Shown here in pieces: positions 1-11,851 of a DNA stretch of 64,000 bases. Within the stretch, counting starts at the first letter, position 1, and every line of letters begins with the position of its first letter. The notes under the pieces are model-generated. The model searched no databases and had not been told where the DNA came from. It saw only the letters and a list, made by a program, of their open reading frames with translations. Both the position numbers and the translations under genes were made by a program. This DNA is from Camillea tinctor (taxonomy: Eukaryota; Ascomycota; Sordariomycetes; Xylariales; Xylariaceae), in NCBI GenBank assembly GCA_022578605.1, contig MU394132.1:62001-126000 (forward strand). Direction: 5' to 3'.

Positions 1-183
1 GGTGAGTTGTTGACCTACATTGTGTTCTTCAAGCTTCAACGATGAGGGTTCGTCTAGTATACTCCTCCTTACACTATGTAGGAATCTGGTGCAACTGCTG
101 AAAATATCTTTGGTCGTATCTTTCCTTCTCTTGCTCCTCGGATGGAGGGTTTCTCGGAAGTGACTAGGCGAAGCCTTGCGTAA
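1..183 (+). CDS. 3' end of an unidentified gene (last exon, partial)
   Basis: The window opens with one base followed by a perfect donor (GTGAGT at 2-7). An 80-bp intron would run to the TAG at 79-81. From 82 a frame stays open for 33 codons to the TAA at 181-183, with residues such as ENIFGRIF and EGFSEVTRR. The donor, the acceptor and the open frame fit a terminal coding exon of a gene entering from the left. The family cannot be recognised from 33 residues, and chance ORFs of this size do occur. The join to the upstream exon cannot be checked inside the window. Confidence 0.4.
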
Positions 184-1455
184 GTCCTGGGGTCATTTTT
201 ACCAACACAAGAAGCTGCATACGTTCCCAATGACGAGATAAGATGGTGACATTTAGACTCACAGCTATGATACTTTAGCCAGTACCAGCTACCTACCTAA
301 CCTAGTTATTTGCTGTCTTCTTCGGGATCTACCGATCGACCCGATTCTAGTATGGCGAGTTGATGCAAATGAGTGGAGTAGAAGAGTAGAAGAGGAGCAG
401 ATCAATCAACCTATGAGTTAAGTGGTATCGATCAGACGGTTACTCGAGCAGGGATCATGGAAGCTTTCCGTTCTTACTTGGGTACCACACATTAAAAATG
501 AAATAATTGAAGTGCAGAAACCCAATACAGAAGAAGGATGTAATTCAGTTGTTACTCAAAGAATCGCATTCATTAAGAGAGAGAAACCTTACAAAGGCAG
601 GTAAGTTACCGAGTAAAAGATCGTCACATTACCCTATCTAAAGTTAACAAAAGAGATGGATAACCCGATAACACGATCGAGTCTAAAATTTGTGGAAAGA
701 ATAATGGGCAGACTTCATTGATCGGTGCCGGATTTTCATTGTTAATGATGTCATTTCGATAACTATTTCTTAGCTTGATCGCCTAACCTAACTAAATGTA
801 GCTTGCAGATCCCCCATGCTAATGTTGCCTTTTAGTCTGAACCCCGCTTGGTCCTTGCGCCTTGCAATATGGAACCCTGTACATAGTAACAGTATAGCGA
901 GTATCAATTAAGATAATGTCGTCGTCGTAGATCTGATACATAGAACCAAAACTCCTCCCTCTCCCACCCCTCTCTTTTCATTCCTCCTTAAATCCTCTCT
1001 TAACAATGAGAAAAACCTAAAAGTCTTTAAAAAAAATAAAAATGACATCCATCGCTTGTATAATTCGCTAAACAAATCCTCCATAAATATTACATGATGT
1101 ATAACAAGTTGAATTAAACCACATCTTCGTGGAACCGCGGAAACCCCCCACCTTCATCGCGAATGACATGTGATAGGAAACTATTAAAACAATGTATAAG
1201 ATAAAAAAAAAAGGCTGGGTAGCAAATGAGAAACAAATGAGCTCTGAAGTTATTAGGAACGAATGAGATTATAAGAGGAAAAGCAATGACATGTTAAGAA
1301 AGGTAGATAGAGCGTTGGTAGGGCGATCCCATCGTAGTGGTAGCATGCCGTATAAATTTTCTTAATAAAAAATAACCGTTTAGGTGTATTGGTCTTTTCT
1401 CTTTTCCGTCGTTATGGTCGTTAAAACCCCCGGTGTCAATTTACCGGTGGTATGT
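184..1455. other. intergenic, no gene seen
   Basis: This is AT-rich DNA with scattered A-runs (for example around 1028-1036 and 1203-1212). A 60-codon open frame at 422-604 starts with GTG, has no splice or motif support and is not taken as a gene. The right part is likely the 3' flank of the minus-strand gene that ends at 1456. Confidence 0.6.
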
Positions 1456-1734
1456 CTAACGGTAGCGTGTCTCCCGGAGGCGCTCCTGGTACACGACGGG
1501 CGAGCTGTGCCGGTAGCTGCTGGTGCTAACGCGGGGGCTGGGCGAGTACCGGGTAGTGCTGCTGTGGTAGCTGACCCGCGGTTGCGAGTGGTGGTGGTGG
1601 TGGTGGTGTCCGTGGGGGACATGTCGGACCGGGACGTACTCCTCGTGGTAGTAGTGCTTGCGCTCAGGGTCGCGGAAGCACATCTTGTCGTTCTGGTGGA
1701 CGTAGGTCACGCGGGTTGTGGTGGTATAGGGCAT
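1456..1734 (-). CDS. small His/Tyr/Arg-rich hypothetical protein
   Basis: The first true ATG of this minus frame is at 1734 (MPYTTTTRV...), giving 92 residues. The frame stays open upstream to 1833, but only from a TTG. The protein is low in acidic residues apart from a central stretch with DPER and HEEY. It has a run of seven histidines (HGHHHHHHHSQ) and an Arg/Ser/Tyr-rich tail (RYSPSPRVSTSSYRH) ending in RETRYR. There is no signal peptide or membrane segment. The family is not recognised. The composition resembles small basic fungal proteins of unknown function, and the central MCFRDPERKHYYHEEY segment looks like real coding sequence rather than simple repeat. An upstream exon is possible. 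Reading antisense gives a long Val-rich frame that is only a shadow. Confidence 0.5.
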   Translation of the reverse strand: MPYTTTTRVTYVHQNDKMCFRDPERKHYYHEEYVPVRHVPHGHHHHHHHSQPRVSYHSSTTRYSPSPRVSTSSYRHSSPVVYQERLRETRYR

Positions 1735-4371
1735 TGGGAGGTAGTGGAGTGGGGGTTTATATAAGTGCTGGTGTTTTGTGTAGTTTTTTGTTTGTTGTTG
1801 TGTGGGTATGGTCCGATTGTGATTCGGGTCCAAGAGTTGTTGTGGTTTTATATGGATAAATAGATGAATAGATGTTATAGGTTAAGGTGTGTTCGAGGTG
1901 TCTTATTAGGCTTAGGTGACACTTTGTTATACAATTATATAAGAGTAATGTTGTGGTGAAGAAGTGAAGAAGTGATGAGATGGATGATAGAAGTCTGGTG
2001 AGAACGAAGAGGGAGCAACACCTCATATTTATAACCTATCCTTTTTCAGTCATCGTAAGGATCCTGAGGTCTCAGCCAGTCCGTCATTCAGCTCAAACTT
2101 GCCAACCTACCAAGGATTGATGGCACACATTCGATGATGACGGTGGTGGTAATGGTGGTGGAGGTGGAGGAGGACCCTTAGCACTAAGATAGTGCGAAGG
2201 TACCCTACCACCCTACCTCACGTATCCTTGTTTATTGTTCTGCCCTGCTTTTATAACGAATCTGACATCGAAATAGATCGTCGAGACTCTTCTAGCGTGT
2301 TCCCCTCCCTGTCCTCGCACCATCCATGGAGCCCCCTTCGTCAACGAGTTTGGCCTCCCGCGAATGGGAGTCACGCCCAAACTTCTGAACCCTTGCCCGA
2401 CTTACAATAGGTGCTACCTACATAGTATCTGCCCATATGCGTACGTTTTGGACAGGTATACATATAACCTACATACGTATTTCCTACATATATTGTATGT
2501 GCGTGGTGTGTGAATTCATCTACATTGCGTGCGCATGTATGTAGGCTATGGCATAGGTCTGGGCACATCTTGGTACACTACCTAACGACGTAGGTATCAT
2601 CTCCACTCAGGGATCACTCGGGCGTCGGTTGCGCTCCCGACGTTGTCTAACTCCAAGATACTACACGAGAGAATAATAAGAAGAAAAAAGGACCCAACTC
2701 TTAGCATAGGAAATTTTCTTGATGCATGGCAATGCCGTAGTGTGAGGAACACACCCCACCAGATAGGAGCCGCATTACGAGGGGTCCCTGTCTGTTCCCT
2801 CTTTTTTTTCTCTTTCTTCCTTGTCCGTTCTCTTTTTATTTTTCATATATTACTACACTGCCCTATGACCTAGCTGGGGTATGTATGTAAGTATGTATGT
2901 AGTTGTATGTACGATACCATATGCCGGACCCTAATATTCATTCGACCCAGTCTAAGCGTTCACTTGACCAAGGACGTGGCGCGGCCAACACGAGCCGCGC
3001 TATGCGCACCGGCCCCCAACCCTCACTTAGGGGTACCGTACGGTAGCATCGCGCCCAGCTGTGACGACATTTACAGCCGTACTCAAGTGTGTACGCTACC
3101 TCACTAAACCTACATAGCAATGGGCAATGCAGTAAACAATAACGCTAGATGTGTGTGGAGTCCCTGGTCTGTGTTCTCCCGGGATCCGATAGGTTACTTT
3201 TCGAGAAAACTACATTTACTACATCACTTTACCTCGATAGAAAGTAAAAGAAGAAGACTAAAAAAAAAAAGAAGGAAACCAACATCAATCACCTGTCTAG
3301 ATATGGAATTCTCCGTCGCGAATAAAGACAACAAGTCAGCATACATATTTGGGTATTACAACTTTTTATCTTCATGATAAATGTTAGGTTATGGTTATCG
3401 ATGCATGTAGTTCAAGTAGGTCAGCTTAATGTGGTGTAACTCGTGGATGTAATAGGTAAAATATTCTATAGGTTAAAAGGCTAGGGAATATGTGAGTAAC
3501 CTTATAGGCTGGTGACACCGATGTCTTTTTACTCCGTCGTGAATCTTTCGCTGGAAGAGCACAGAGCACAGCCATCCGTCTGCAGAGAACTGCTGATCAA
3601 CCTCAGCCACTCAAGCGGCTAGGCAACTAACAAAACAAAACCCATTCCACGATCCAGTGATCTGGCGCCTAGTGTCCACCCCCGCCCCGTTGGTTAGTCT
3701 TGCTCAGATTGTCAGATTATAGCTGTAGATACGTGGTTGTCGTAGTGTGCAAGGAAGTTCCTCCCGTTCGCATACCCGTCTGTCTGTGTCGGCAGCCCAT
3801 CCTGCCCATCCTATGATGTTGCGCCGACGTCAATCTGCAGTATCGCTCTCGGCGAACCGCGCTTTGCATCATTCGCCTGTCGCCCGGCAGGGTTGCTAGT
3901 ACATGGCTGTTTAGCCACTTAATAGAGTTGCAGGGGTCCTTGAAGTAGTGTGCGACTATACAGGATCCTGAGACCCTGCAGCACCAAGCATCAGCATTTA
4001 TTTACATGCATGTCGGTAGCCTCTTAGATCATGAGAAAACCTGTATTTTTCTACTAGCTATAACGACAGAGGGCATCGAGATTCATTCATGCACTTTACG
4101 ACAAAAGCGGGGGTCACCTCCTCCCTCCGTCTACCTATCATGCCCTCTCTCTCCTGTTGGCCCAACCATGAACTCCGGAAGCAAAAGGCTGAAATATACA
4201 CGCCATCAGCTGTTGTAACATCACCGTCAGCCTGGTTTTCTTTTTTTTCTTTTTTCCATCCCGCCTTTCCTATTCGGTGCCTTGAGTCTTCCAAACCTGT
4301 TAGTCATTTTTTGAGTCCGTACTTGTTTCGTCACATGAATCCTTGTACCACGGGGGGGACACAGTCATCAT
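1735..4371. other. intergenic, no gene seen
   Basis: Contains the probable promoter of the His-rich gene, a GGTGGT-type repeat patch near 2140-2175, a TATG/TGTA microsatellite at about 2880-2912 and TAC/TATG-rich low complexity at 2420-2560. Several open frames of 60-100 codons (2192, 2643, 3120, 4089) lack motifs, codon bias or splice context and are not called. Confidence 0.6.
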
Positions 4372-5969
4372 CTATTTCGTAGAAAACTTCACGTCCACCT
4401 TGGAAATCGCCCACATGCTCGTAAACACCGCCATCATGCTCGCAAAAATGACAAATGGCTTTCGGAGAATAGCCACCGTTGAATAGTCATAGGAGACAAT
4501 CAGCTCCCGGTCCCGCAAATCGTCTACCAAGTTCCTCGCCTTGATTGTTAGTACGGTTCGGCCAATGGTGTCCAGGTAGGTTCTTTCTAGGTGGACATTA
4601 TGTTCTGTGATGGAGGACTCGGGAGCAGTCGTGTAAAACTTCACATTTCTGCAAGATGTCAGCATGTTGTGCGCAACAAGACACCATGTAACCTACTCAG
4701 CTCCCTCGGGCAGTAGAACGCGAACTTGGACGTGCTCGTATCCAACACCTTCCGCCTGCTTAGGACCTTCTAGTAGTGGCACGTTGAGCAGATACGTATC
4801 GTCAGACTTCTTCTTAAGGAATCGCCTCGAGTCTGCATTCCACCCAATGGTGAAGGGGTATTTCCAGCCCCCAAAGACCGGATATCGGGGTTTGAGCTCG
4901 AGCACTGCTTCGCGCTTGTTGCTACGGAATCGGGATGTAGACACATTGCCGATGGCATCGGTAAAGTAGGCGTCCTTGCTCCCGACCTTGAGAGGGAATT
5001 TCATCTCCTTTAGGGCGTACGTCTGGGGGTTGAAATACTGTGACTGGGCCCATTTCACCCGGTTAAATTGGGCCGAGAGGTTCGCGCCCTGGTTGTAAAG
5101 GGTGTAGCGTTCCTCGAAGGCGATATTTCCGCCCCAGTGGCTTACCTCAATATCCCTCTCAAGCTGGGACACGTGGGTGACGGGCTTGGTAAATTCGTAC
5201 CGAACCTTCGCAGGGGACACCGCACCGGCTGGAACTTCTGGGAAAGGTCCGTAAGTAAGCTTCGATCCCTGCTTTACCGGGAATTCCTTCTCATCGCCGC
5301 TTGCAGCAATTATGGTATAGTCTGGAATGTCCGAACTTGGAAGCTTGACTTCGGTCTTCTGTTTGATGGTAGGGTACGAGGACGGGCAGTAGGCCGAAAA
5401 GCTGTACACGAGATATTGCTTTTCCGACTGTTCAATTGCAGCAGGGAGTGGGGTGAACGCTTCGAGGTAGTAGAAAGAGATGCCTAGGGTTTGCTGGCCG
5501 TTAGGGGCTAGAGGTTTCGGCAATCGAATGCGATAGTATTGGAGGTTACTGAAAGGTCGCTGTTAGGGGTGTGTCTTTGGGATTTGGGAAACAGGGGGAG
5601 ACGAAATCCATTGATTTACCTCGACGGATCAACCTCGACAGCTTCGGCAACAAAACCAACAACGTCAGGATCCTTTCGGTCCTTTACTTCGAAACCTCCC
5701 ACCCTCTCCATCTGGCTACTCGTGAAAGGTAGGAAGTACTCATCCTGAGGCTCGGTCGAAACATTCTCAATTAGGACGTTGATTGCCTCCTTAGCGAAGT
5801 TCTTCTCTAATGAGATGACATGAACTAGATTGGCATTCTTGAAAACCTGTGGTGGCTTGAAGGTAGAGGGAGATGCGGATTCTGAGGAAGATGGTTCGGC
5901 AGCGTTGGCATCAGCAGCGACTGACGACAGAAGTGAAAGACATGCTGCAGCAATTGCAGTGAACTTCAT
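4372..5969 (-). CDS. OST1: OST1, oligosaccharyltransferase alpha subunit (ribophorin I)
   Basis: Subunit of the ER oligosaccharyltransferase that moves the lipid-linked glycan to Asn-X-Ser/Thr sites of nascent secretory proteins. Three exons, 5620-5969, 4697-5548 and 4372-4648, join in frame (donors GTAAAT and GTAGGT) to 492 aa, the usual size of the family. Residues 1-19 form a cleavable signal peptide (MKFTAIAAACLSLLSSVAA). The lumenal part carries the ribophorin I segments (YYRIRLPKPL, GGWKYPFTIGW). One C-terminal membrane helix lies at about 465-482, followed by a short basic tail. The start at 5969 is fixed by the signal peptide. The first intron acceptor used is TTTCAG at 5549-5554; a second AG lies 11 bases earlier in the transcript but would break the frame. 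The neighbouring hexokinase is transcribed away from it across a 2.1-kb spacer. Confidence 0.95.
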
Positions 5970-8058
5970 GGCGAAGAAAAATCAACTGAAGCTCCCATGA
6001 AATGAGATACTCCAAAATGATTAACGGAATGATAAAGAAGAAGAAAATAAAAGAAATTTGGGCGAGAATTGACCCAGGCTGAGTTGGTGATATTATCTAT
6101 TCTCTATCTTGGCGTTGTGCTTGTCTCGGGTCTTTAGATAGATTTAGCTACACCTGTCAAAAAGTTACAGCTTACGTTGCGAACTTGAAATGGATGCAGG
6201 CCCACTTAGCCAGTTGGGAGCTCGGACACCTGAGACACGGAATTGAGGACCTGGTTAATCCGAGAAATCCGCTGTGGACAATACTTACTTAAGTAAGTAC
6301 CTACGCAGCTACGTGTACCTCAGCACCCAGCTGCTCAGGCAGTCAGGTCAGGTACCTCGCATACTGATAGGTACGTACCGTGCGTGTGCTTAGGTGTGCC
6401 CACTCCGGTCCTCTGGATCGGCCAATCCCCCCACGCTATCTATATGATATTGTGGGTCTCTACCCATGCACCTGGAAGCTTTTTGTTTCCAACGTCATCA
6501 CATTGACGCAAGGTAAGGTTTTCGTGAAGGTTGAATTCTAGCTCTAGCTAGACAGAACTGGAGGGAAATGTCGTTTACACTCAACATGTCAAAATTTCCC
6601 AACGGCCACCAACTTTAGAAACAGGGAGCTAGGTAACCTGCAGATGCCTATCTCTGTCAATATCTACAGTAGGTACTATGTACAGATATATAGTATGTAA
6701 GGACACCTACATGGTCTATCCAGGTTATCAACTCCGTGGTACAACATCCCTTTGTAGGTAACATACTACCTCGGTACACATCTAGGTATATCCATGTGCT
6801 CCTGTAGTTTAAATATACACATGCATGGACTAACGGACCTAATCTTGGTGATTCGTGTAATTCAACGTAGTTCTCTAGTATATTAGGTATGTAAGGTAGC
6901 TACACATATGAAGCCTTATAATCCATGTCTACCTATATATCTTTTCAATGGCTGCTTATGTTAGAAAGCAGGTGGCTTCGGGTGTTCTAGTCGCGTAATT
7001 GAGGGTTTTTATTGTTCTTCGTTTTCACTTTGCTCCCTTTTTATCGTTTGTGATTACCTATCACACTGTCGTACCTAACCGTCGTTTTGGATCCAATCTG
7101 GCCAGACCAGACCAAAGCTAAATTGTTGAGAGTACCTAGCATAGTACTTAAGCTATGCTAGCTACATAGTAGATAGGATAGATAGGCACGTATGTTAATT
7201 ATCAGGCTGGATCAAACCTTTGATGATGCTCATACGAAAAGAGGATGCAGCTCTTATTGGGTGTACTGTACCTATATTCCGTTCAATATTAGTGACCGCC
7301 AAACTCGTCCGAACCAACGACAGTGGGTGGAATGGAAACAGGGTGATGTTCAGCATGACTTATGTGCATAAGCTGATAAGTGGACGGACGTGTCTGGCCC
7401 TGGGAAGCGACATATGTGTGTACTGAGGTACATGTACGTTTAAAATCTGTGTTCCCTGTCTGGATCCATCCGTTGAAAATCTAGAAGGGGGGAGCCACCC
7501 AATTGCAGTTGAAGTCATTTTTATGGGCCAACCATTTTTAAAAATTGGAGGGGCACACAACCTCTTACAGCCTTACTTAATTACCCCTCACCACCTGCAC
7601 CGCACCAAAAGCTCCTGAGCCCTCCTGTTGCCCTCCTGTGCCCAGGTGCTTACTGACCTTACCTAACCTTACAAAAAGTCCTCGTTGGGTCTCCTGTCTG
7701 TCCTGTCCGTCCTTTTCCCATTTTTGCTTGCATTCCCACAATCTCCGAAGTGACCATTGTTTCGGAGCTGACTAGACAAACACTACATATATTATGCACT
7801 TCCCGTCCTTCTAACTCGTTCGATCATCTCATCTATCACTATTTATCATTGTTATTTCATGATATCTGCTGTTACCTATCTAATATTCTCCTAGCTTACA
7901 CACACATACACATCTCACAAGAATCTCACCGAATCCTCTCCCTCGCTCGGCCTCGTGCCCCCCCGGATTCGTGTTCCCTCAGAAGACATTGCTCTTCTCA
8001 TCCCATCCTAAAACCTTTCTTTACCAATTTTGAATAGGAATTTTGCAAACTTATCACA
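5970..8058. other. long divergent intergenic region between OST1 and hexokinase
   Basis: Two kilobases of non-coding DNA holding the promoters of both divergent genes. The stretch 6280-6940 is unusually rich in TACCTA/TAGGTA motifs, for example 6295-6315, 6640-6700 and 6760-6800. The last few hundred bases before 8059 are pyrimidine-rich, typical of a fungal promoter and 5' leader. A 95-codon frame at 7750-8037 lies in this leader and is not called. Confidence 0.6.
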
Positions 8059-10294
8059 ATGGTTGGCCTTGGACCACGGAAGCCACCATCCCGAAAGGGT
8101 ATGTATAACTATTGTTACTCGACATCTTTATTCACTTAGTCACATATGAAACCGGTTTGGCGGTGATGGTAACCATGATGGTGATGGTCAAGCGGAACCT
8201 TAATGGCGGGTTACCGTGAGATTTGTCGAGCAACATGTTTCACAGACTCGACAAACACCACCGCAAACATGACCTGGAGGTAGCTGGTGACCATCTCCCT
8301 AATTCACTACGCAACTTCTCTCCGGTTTGATCCTGCGCACCTGTATGGAATTGCTGGCCAGTTGATTATTCTTGTGCACCTTATATCTGCACCTATGTCT
8401 ATAAGGGCCAGGGCATTCCATTCTTCTTAGATTGAATTTCCTTAGAATCCTTCTACGACTTTGAACCTGCAAGTCAATATGGCATTTAGACAGGAATCAC
8501 CAGCTGCGGCTGGCACTACAAGCCACGATGACTACCATCACCACCAGCTATCAGGTTCCCTTGACTACCAAAAAAGTTCATAAACACGCACCCAAACTTA
8601 TTTGTCCTGATGCACTAATATTTTACTTTTTCTAGGATCCATGGCCGATGTGCCTAAAGATCTTTTGGCAGAGATCAAGAAGTTGGAGGAACTCTTCGCG
8701 GTTGACACAACCAAGTTGAAGCAGATCACCAATCATTTCGTTTCCGAGCTCGATAAGGGTTTGTGATTATATTCCCTATCAACAGTTAACATGCTGACCA
8801 TCTTGTAGGGTTGAGTGTTGAAGGGGGTAGTATTGTGAGATTCCCCGATGTAAACCTGTATTCAACTTGAGGTAGTATGACTAACCTGAGACCTATAGCC
8901 CATGAACCCAACCTGGGTCATGGAGTTTCCGGATGGATATGAAACCGGCACCTATTTGGCTTTGGATATGGGAGGAACCAACCTGCGTGTTTGTGAGATC
9001 ACTCTGACGGATAACAAGTCAGAATTCGACATCATCCAGTCCAAGTACCGCATGCCCGAGGAGTTGAAGACCGGAGAGTCCGACGAGCTCTGGGAGTACA
9101 TTGCAGACTGCTTGCAGCAGTTTATTGAGACCCACCATGGGGATGGACCGACCGAAGGCAAGATCCCCCTTGGTTTTACCTTCTCGTACCCAGCAACCCA
9201 AAACTACATCGACGAGGGTGTATTGCAGCGATGGACGAAGGGCTTCGACATCAACGGCGTCGAGGGTCACAATGTTGTCCCCATGCTCGAGGCCGCTCTT
9301 AACGAAAGAGTATGTAACACAAATATTAACTGGAGAAATTCGATGTTGACATATGTTTAGGGTGTTCCCATTAAGGTTTCTGCCCTGATTAACGACACCA
9401 CTGGTACTCTCATTGCTTCCGCTTACACCGATCCGAAAATGAAGATTGGTTGTATCTTTGGTACCGGATGCAACGCTGCATACATGGAGAACTGCGGTTC
9501 TATACCTAAGCTAGCCCACCTGAACCTACCCCCTGACCTGCCTATGGCCATCAACTGTGAGTGGGGTGCTTTCGACAACGAGCACAAGGTGCTCCCGCGG
9601 ACACAGTACGACATCATCATCGACAAGGAATCTCCCCGACCGGGCCAGCAAGCTTTCGAGAAGTGCATTGCGGGTCTGTATCTTGGCGAGATCTTCCGTT
9701 TGATCATGGTTGATCTTCACGATAACAAGGATATCCACATTTTCGAGGGTCAGGATATCAAGTACTTGCGCAAGCCATACACTCTCGACTCATCTTTCCT
9801 GTCGGCGATTGAAGAGTAAGTCATCATGGGCTGATAACATTATAATATACAATGTACTGACTCCCCTTAGCGACCCCTTCGAGAACTTGCAAGAGACTGC
9901 GGACCTTTTCAAGGACAAGCTCCATTTGTCTTGCACTCGACCCGAGCTTGAGCTCATCCGCCGTGCTGCCGAATTGATAGGCACACGCGCTGCACGTCTT
10001 TCCGCATGTGGTGTTGCTGCCATCTGCACCAAGAAGAATCTGCAGCCATGCCATGTCGGCGCCGATGGTTCGGTCTTCAACAAGTACCCACACTTCAAGG
10101 CACGAGGTGCTCAGGCTCTCCGGGAGATCCTTGACTGGCCGGCCAAGAAGAGCAACAGGGAGGAGGATCCCGTAGAAATTCTAGCAGCTGAAGACGGAAG
10201 CGGTGTCGGAGCCGCCCTGATTGCTGCATTGACCCTGAAGCGAGTCGAGAAGGGCAACCTTGCTGGTATCCTGCACCCCGAGAACTTCAAGTAG
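8059..10294 (+). CDS. hxk1: hexokinase
   Basis: Phosphorylates glucose and other hexoses at C6 with ATP, the first step of glycolysis, in the cytosol. Six exons: 8059-8098, 8636-8758, 8809-8834, 8899-9309, 9361-9815 and 9871-10294. They give 492 aa, the normal length. Visible motifs are the phosphate-1 loop LDMGGTNLR (85-93), the sugar site LGFTFSYP (154-161) with WTKGF (175-179), the catalytic Asp in LINDTTGT (D212, equivalent to yeast D211), and GCIFGTGCNAAY. The N-terminus MVGLGPRKPPSRKGS matches fungal hexokinases rather than glucokinases and is split by a long 537-bp first intron. Exon 3 is only 26 nt. The next gene, RMT2, is convergent, with its stop 181 bp away. Confidence 0.96.
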
Positions 10295-10475
10295 AGAGGG
10301 CAGATTCATTCACCAAAGAATGGATTGCAGCGGGCTAGACTTTTAGAATAAAAGGCCTTGGCATATCCACTAGAGGGAATAGACATAGAGATAGTTGTCG
10401 CAGAACTCAGGATTACACATGATCGCTACCTACTCTCCTTTGGTTGTTTGGTTGAGGCGTATTGCTACTGCCAGA

Positions 10476-11851
10476 TTATCCCATCAACGTGCAGACAGGA
10501 AGCCGATATTCTATTATAAGTTAGAAATGGCTTCAGAAAAAAATAGAAAAAAAAATCGTTGCGAAGAAAAGAGAAATTTTGTTGGATTGGGAATAGACCT
10601 ACTGTCTAATGTCCAGTATCGTCTTTTTACTCCTTGCCATTCACCTTTACCTTCTTCCTCTAATCCCTTCATATCGACATCTAATACTTGCCAATCAACA
10701 TCCATTCCAGCATCACTGAGATGCATTTCGACGACTTTCGCGTAGACATCGTAGCAGACCTGACGGTCGGCGCCTAGTCCATTGAAGAAACTAAAAATAC
10801 CATTGTCTTCAAGCAAGCCCGGCACATACTCGGTAAAGAACATGCGTAGCTGCCCATAATCCTCACCAAAGGTGTCGAAGTAGATAGCATCGTAGGTCTC
10901 ACCTTTCTCTAGAAGCTTAGGCATAACCTCCTGCCACTTGCCGGCATGGACTTTGTAAGCACCCTTGCTCGGACCGCTGGCCTCCCAGGCCTTGCCAAAT
11001 TTACACTCGGGCGCGTTATTGATGTGGTCGAGCACTGCGGGATGCGCCTCGATGACGTGGTGCCGGGAAGGACGGGTCTCGGCGAACATGCCGTCGATGA
11101 TGCCCATGCCAAACCCGATGTTCAGGATGCGCCGGCCGGGAGCTAGGTCAGGGAGCAGTGCTGCGACGGATGCCCGCATGATACTCGTTTCCCAAGCCAT
11201 CATCACGCCGTTCAGAGACGAATCTACGAGCTTGCCGTCGCTGTAGGTTAATTCGGAGCGCAGATATGCCTCGCTCTTAACATCCGGGTCGTCGGCGCCC
11301 GCGGGCCGGGGCGGAACGAAGGCGCGCGTGTTGTCCACTACGACCTCGATATCTTCGTCCATAGGCTCCCCCGCCCCATTAGCCTCTTCTCCCGCTGCGT
11401 CTTGCCCCGCTCCCTCCTCCTCTTCCTCCTCCTCCCCGCCGTCCTGCGACTCAAGCTCCTCGTACTCGTCCAGCAGCCCAAACAGCATCTCGGCCCGCGC
11501 CCCGGCGTCCACACACTGCGCGTACAAGGCCCTGAGACCCAGGCGCGCGGCCACGCACCCCGGCGTCTCCCCGTTGCCGTCCACGTCGTTCCATATCGCC
11601 CCGCTCAGGAACAGCTCCTGGACGACGGGCTTGGCGCTGCTCTCACTTTCCCCTTCGCCCTGGCCCGCGCACGCCCGGATCGCGGCGTGCAGGGGCGTTT
11701 CCCCCGTCGTGGGCTCCTGCACGCTCGCGCGCCCCGACTGCGAGAGTAGGGCTTTCAGGCCCGCGAGGTCGTGGTCCCATGCGCGGTGGAGGATCTGCGC
11801 GATGGGCTCGGGGCAGGTCGGCGGGATGCGGGTTTCTATGGTGTCGTCCAT
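10476..11851 (-). CDS. RMT2: RMT2, protein arginine N-methyltransferase 2
   Basis: Type IV arginine methyltransferase; the yeast enzyme methylates the delta nitrogen of an arginine in ribosomal protein Rpl12. Exon 1 is 10603-11851 and a short last exon is 10476-10510, joined GACA|gtaggt...aatag|AATAT. The result is 427 aa ending in KYRLPVCTLMG, whose YRLPVC fits the family. If the intron is read through, a false Phe-rich tail appears. An ankyrin-like N-terminus covers about 15-120 (TTGETPLHAAI, GETPGCVAA). An acidic linker (about 128-170) follows, then the SAM-binding core with IGFGMG (245-250) and the acidic ribose-binding Glu in VIEAHP (E268). The gene is GC-rich compared with its flanks. 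Confidence 0.93.

Noticed and set aside
422..604. 60-codon plus-strand frame
   Set aside because: Begins with GTG, no motif or splice support, AT-rich intergenic setting.
1384..1764. Val-rich plus-strand frame
   Set aside because: Antisense shadow of the His-rich minus-strand gene; the Val runs are the complement of His and Tyr codons.
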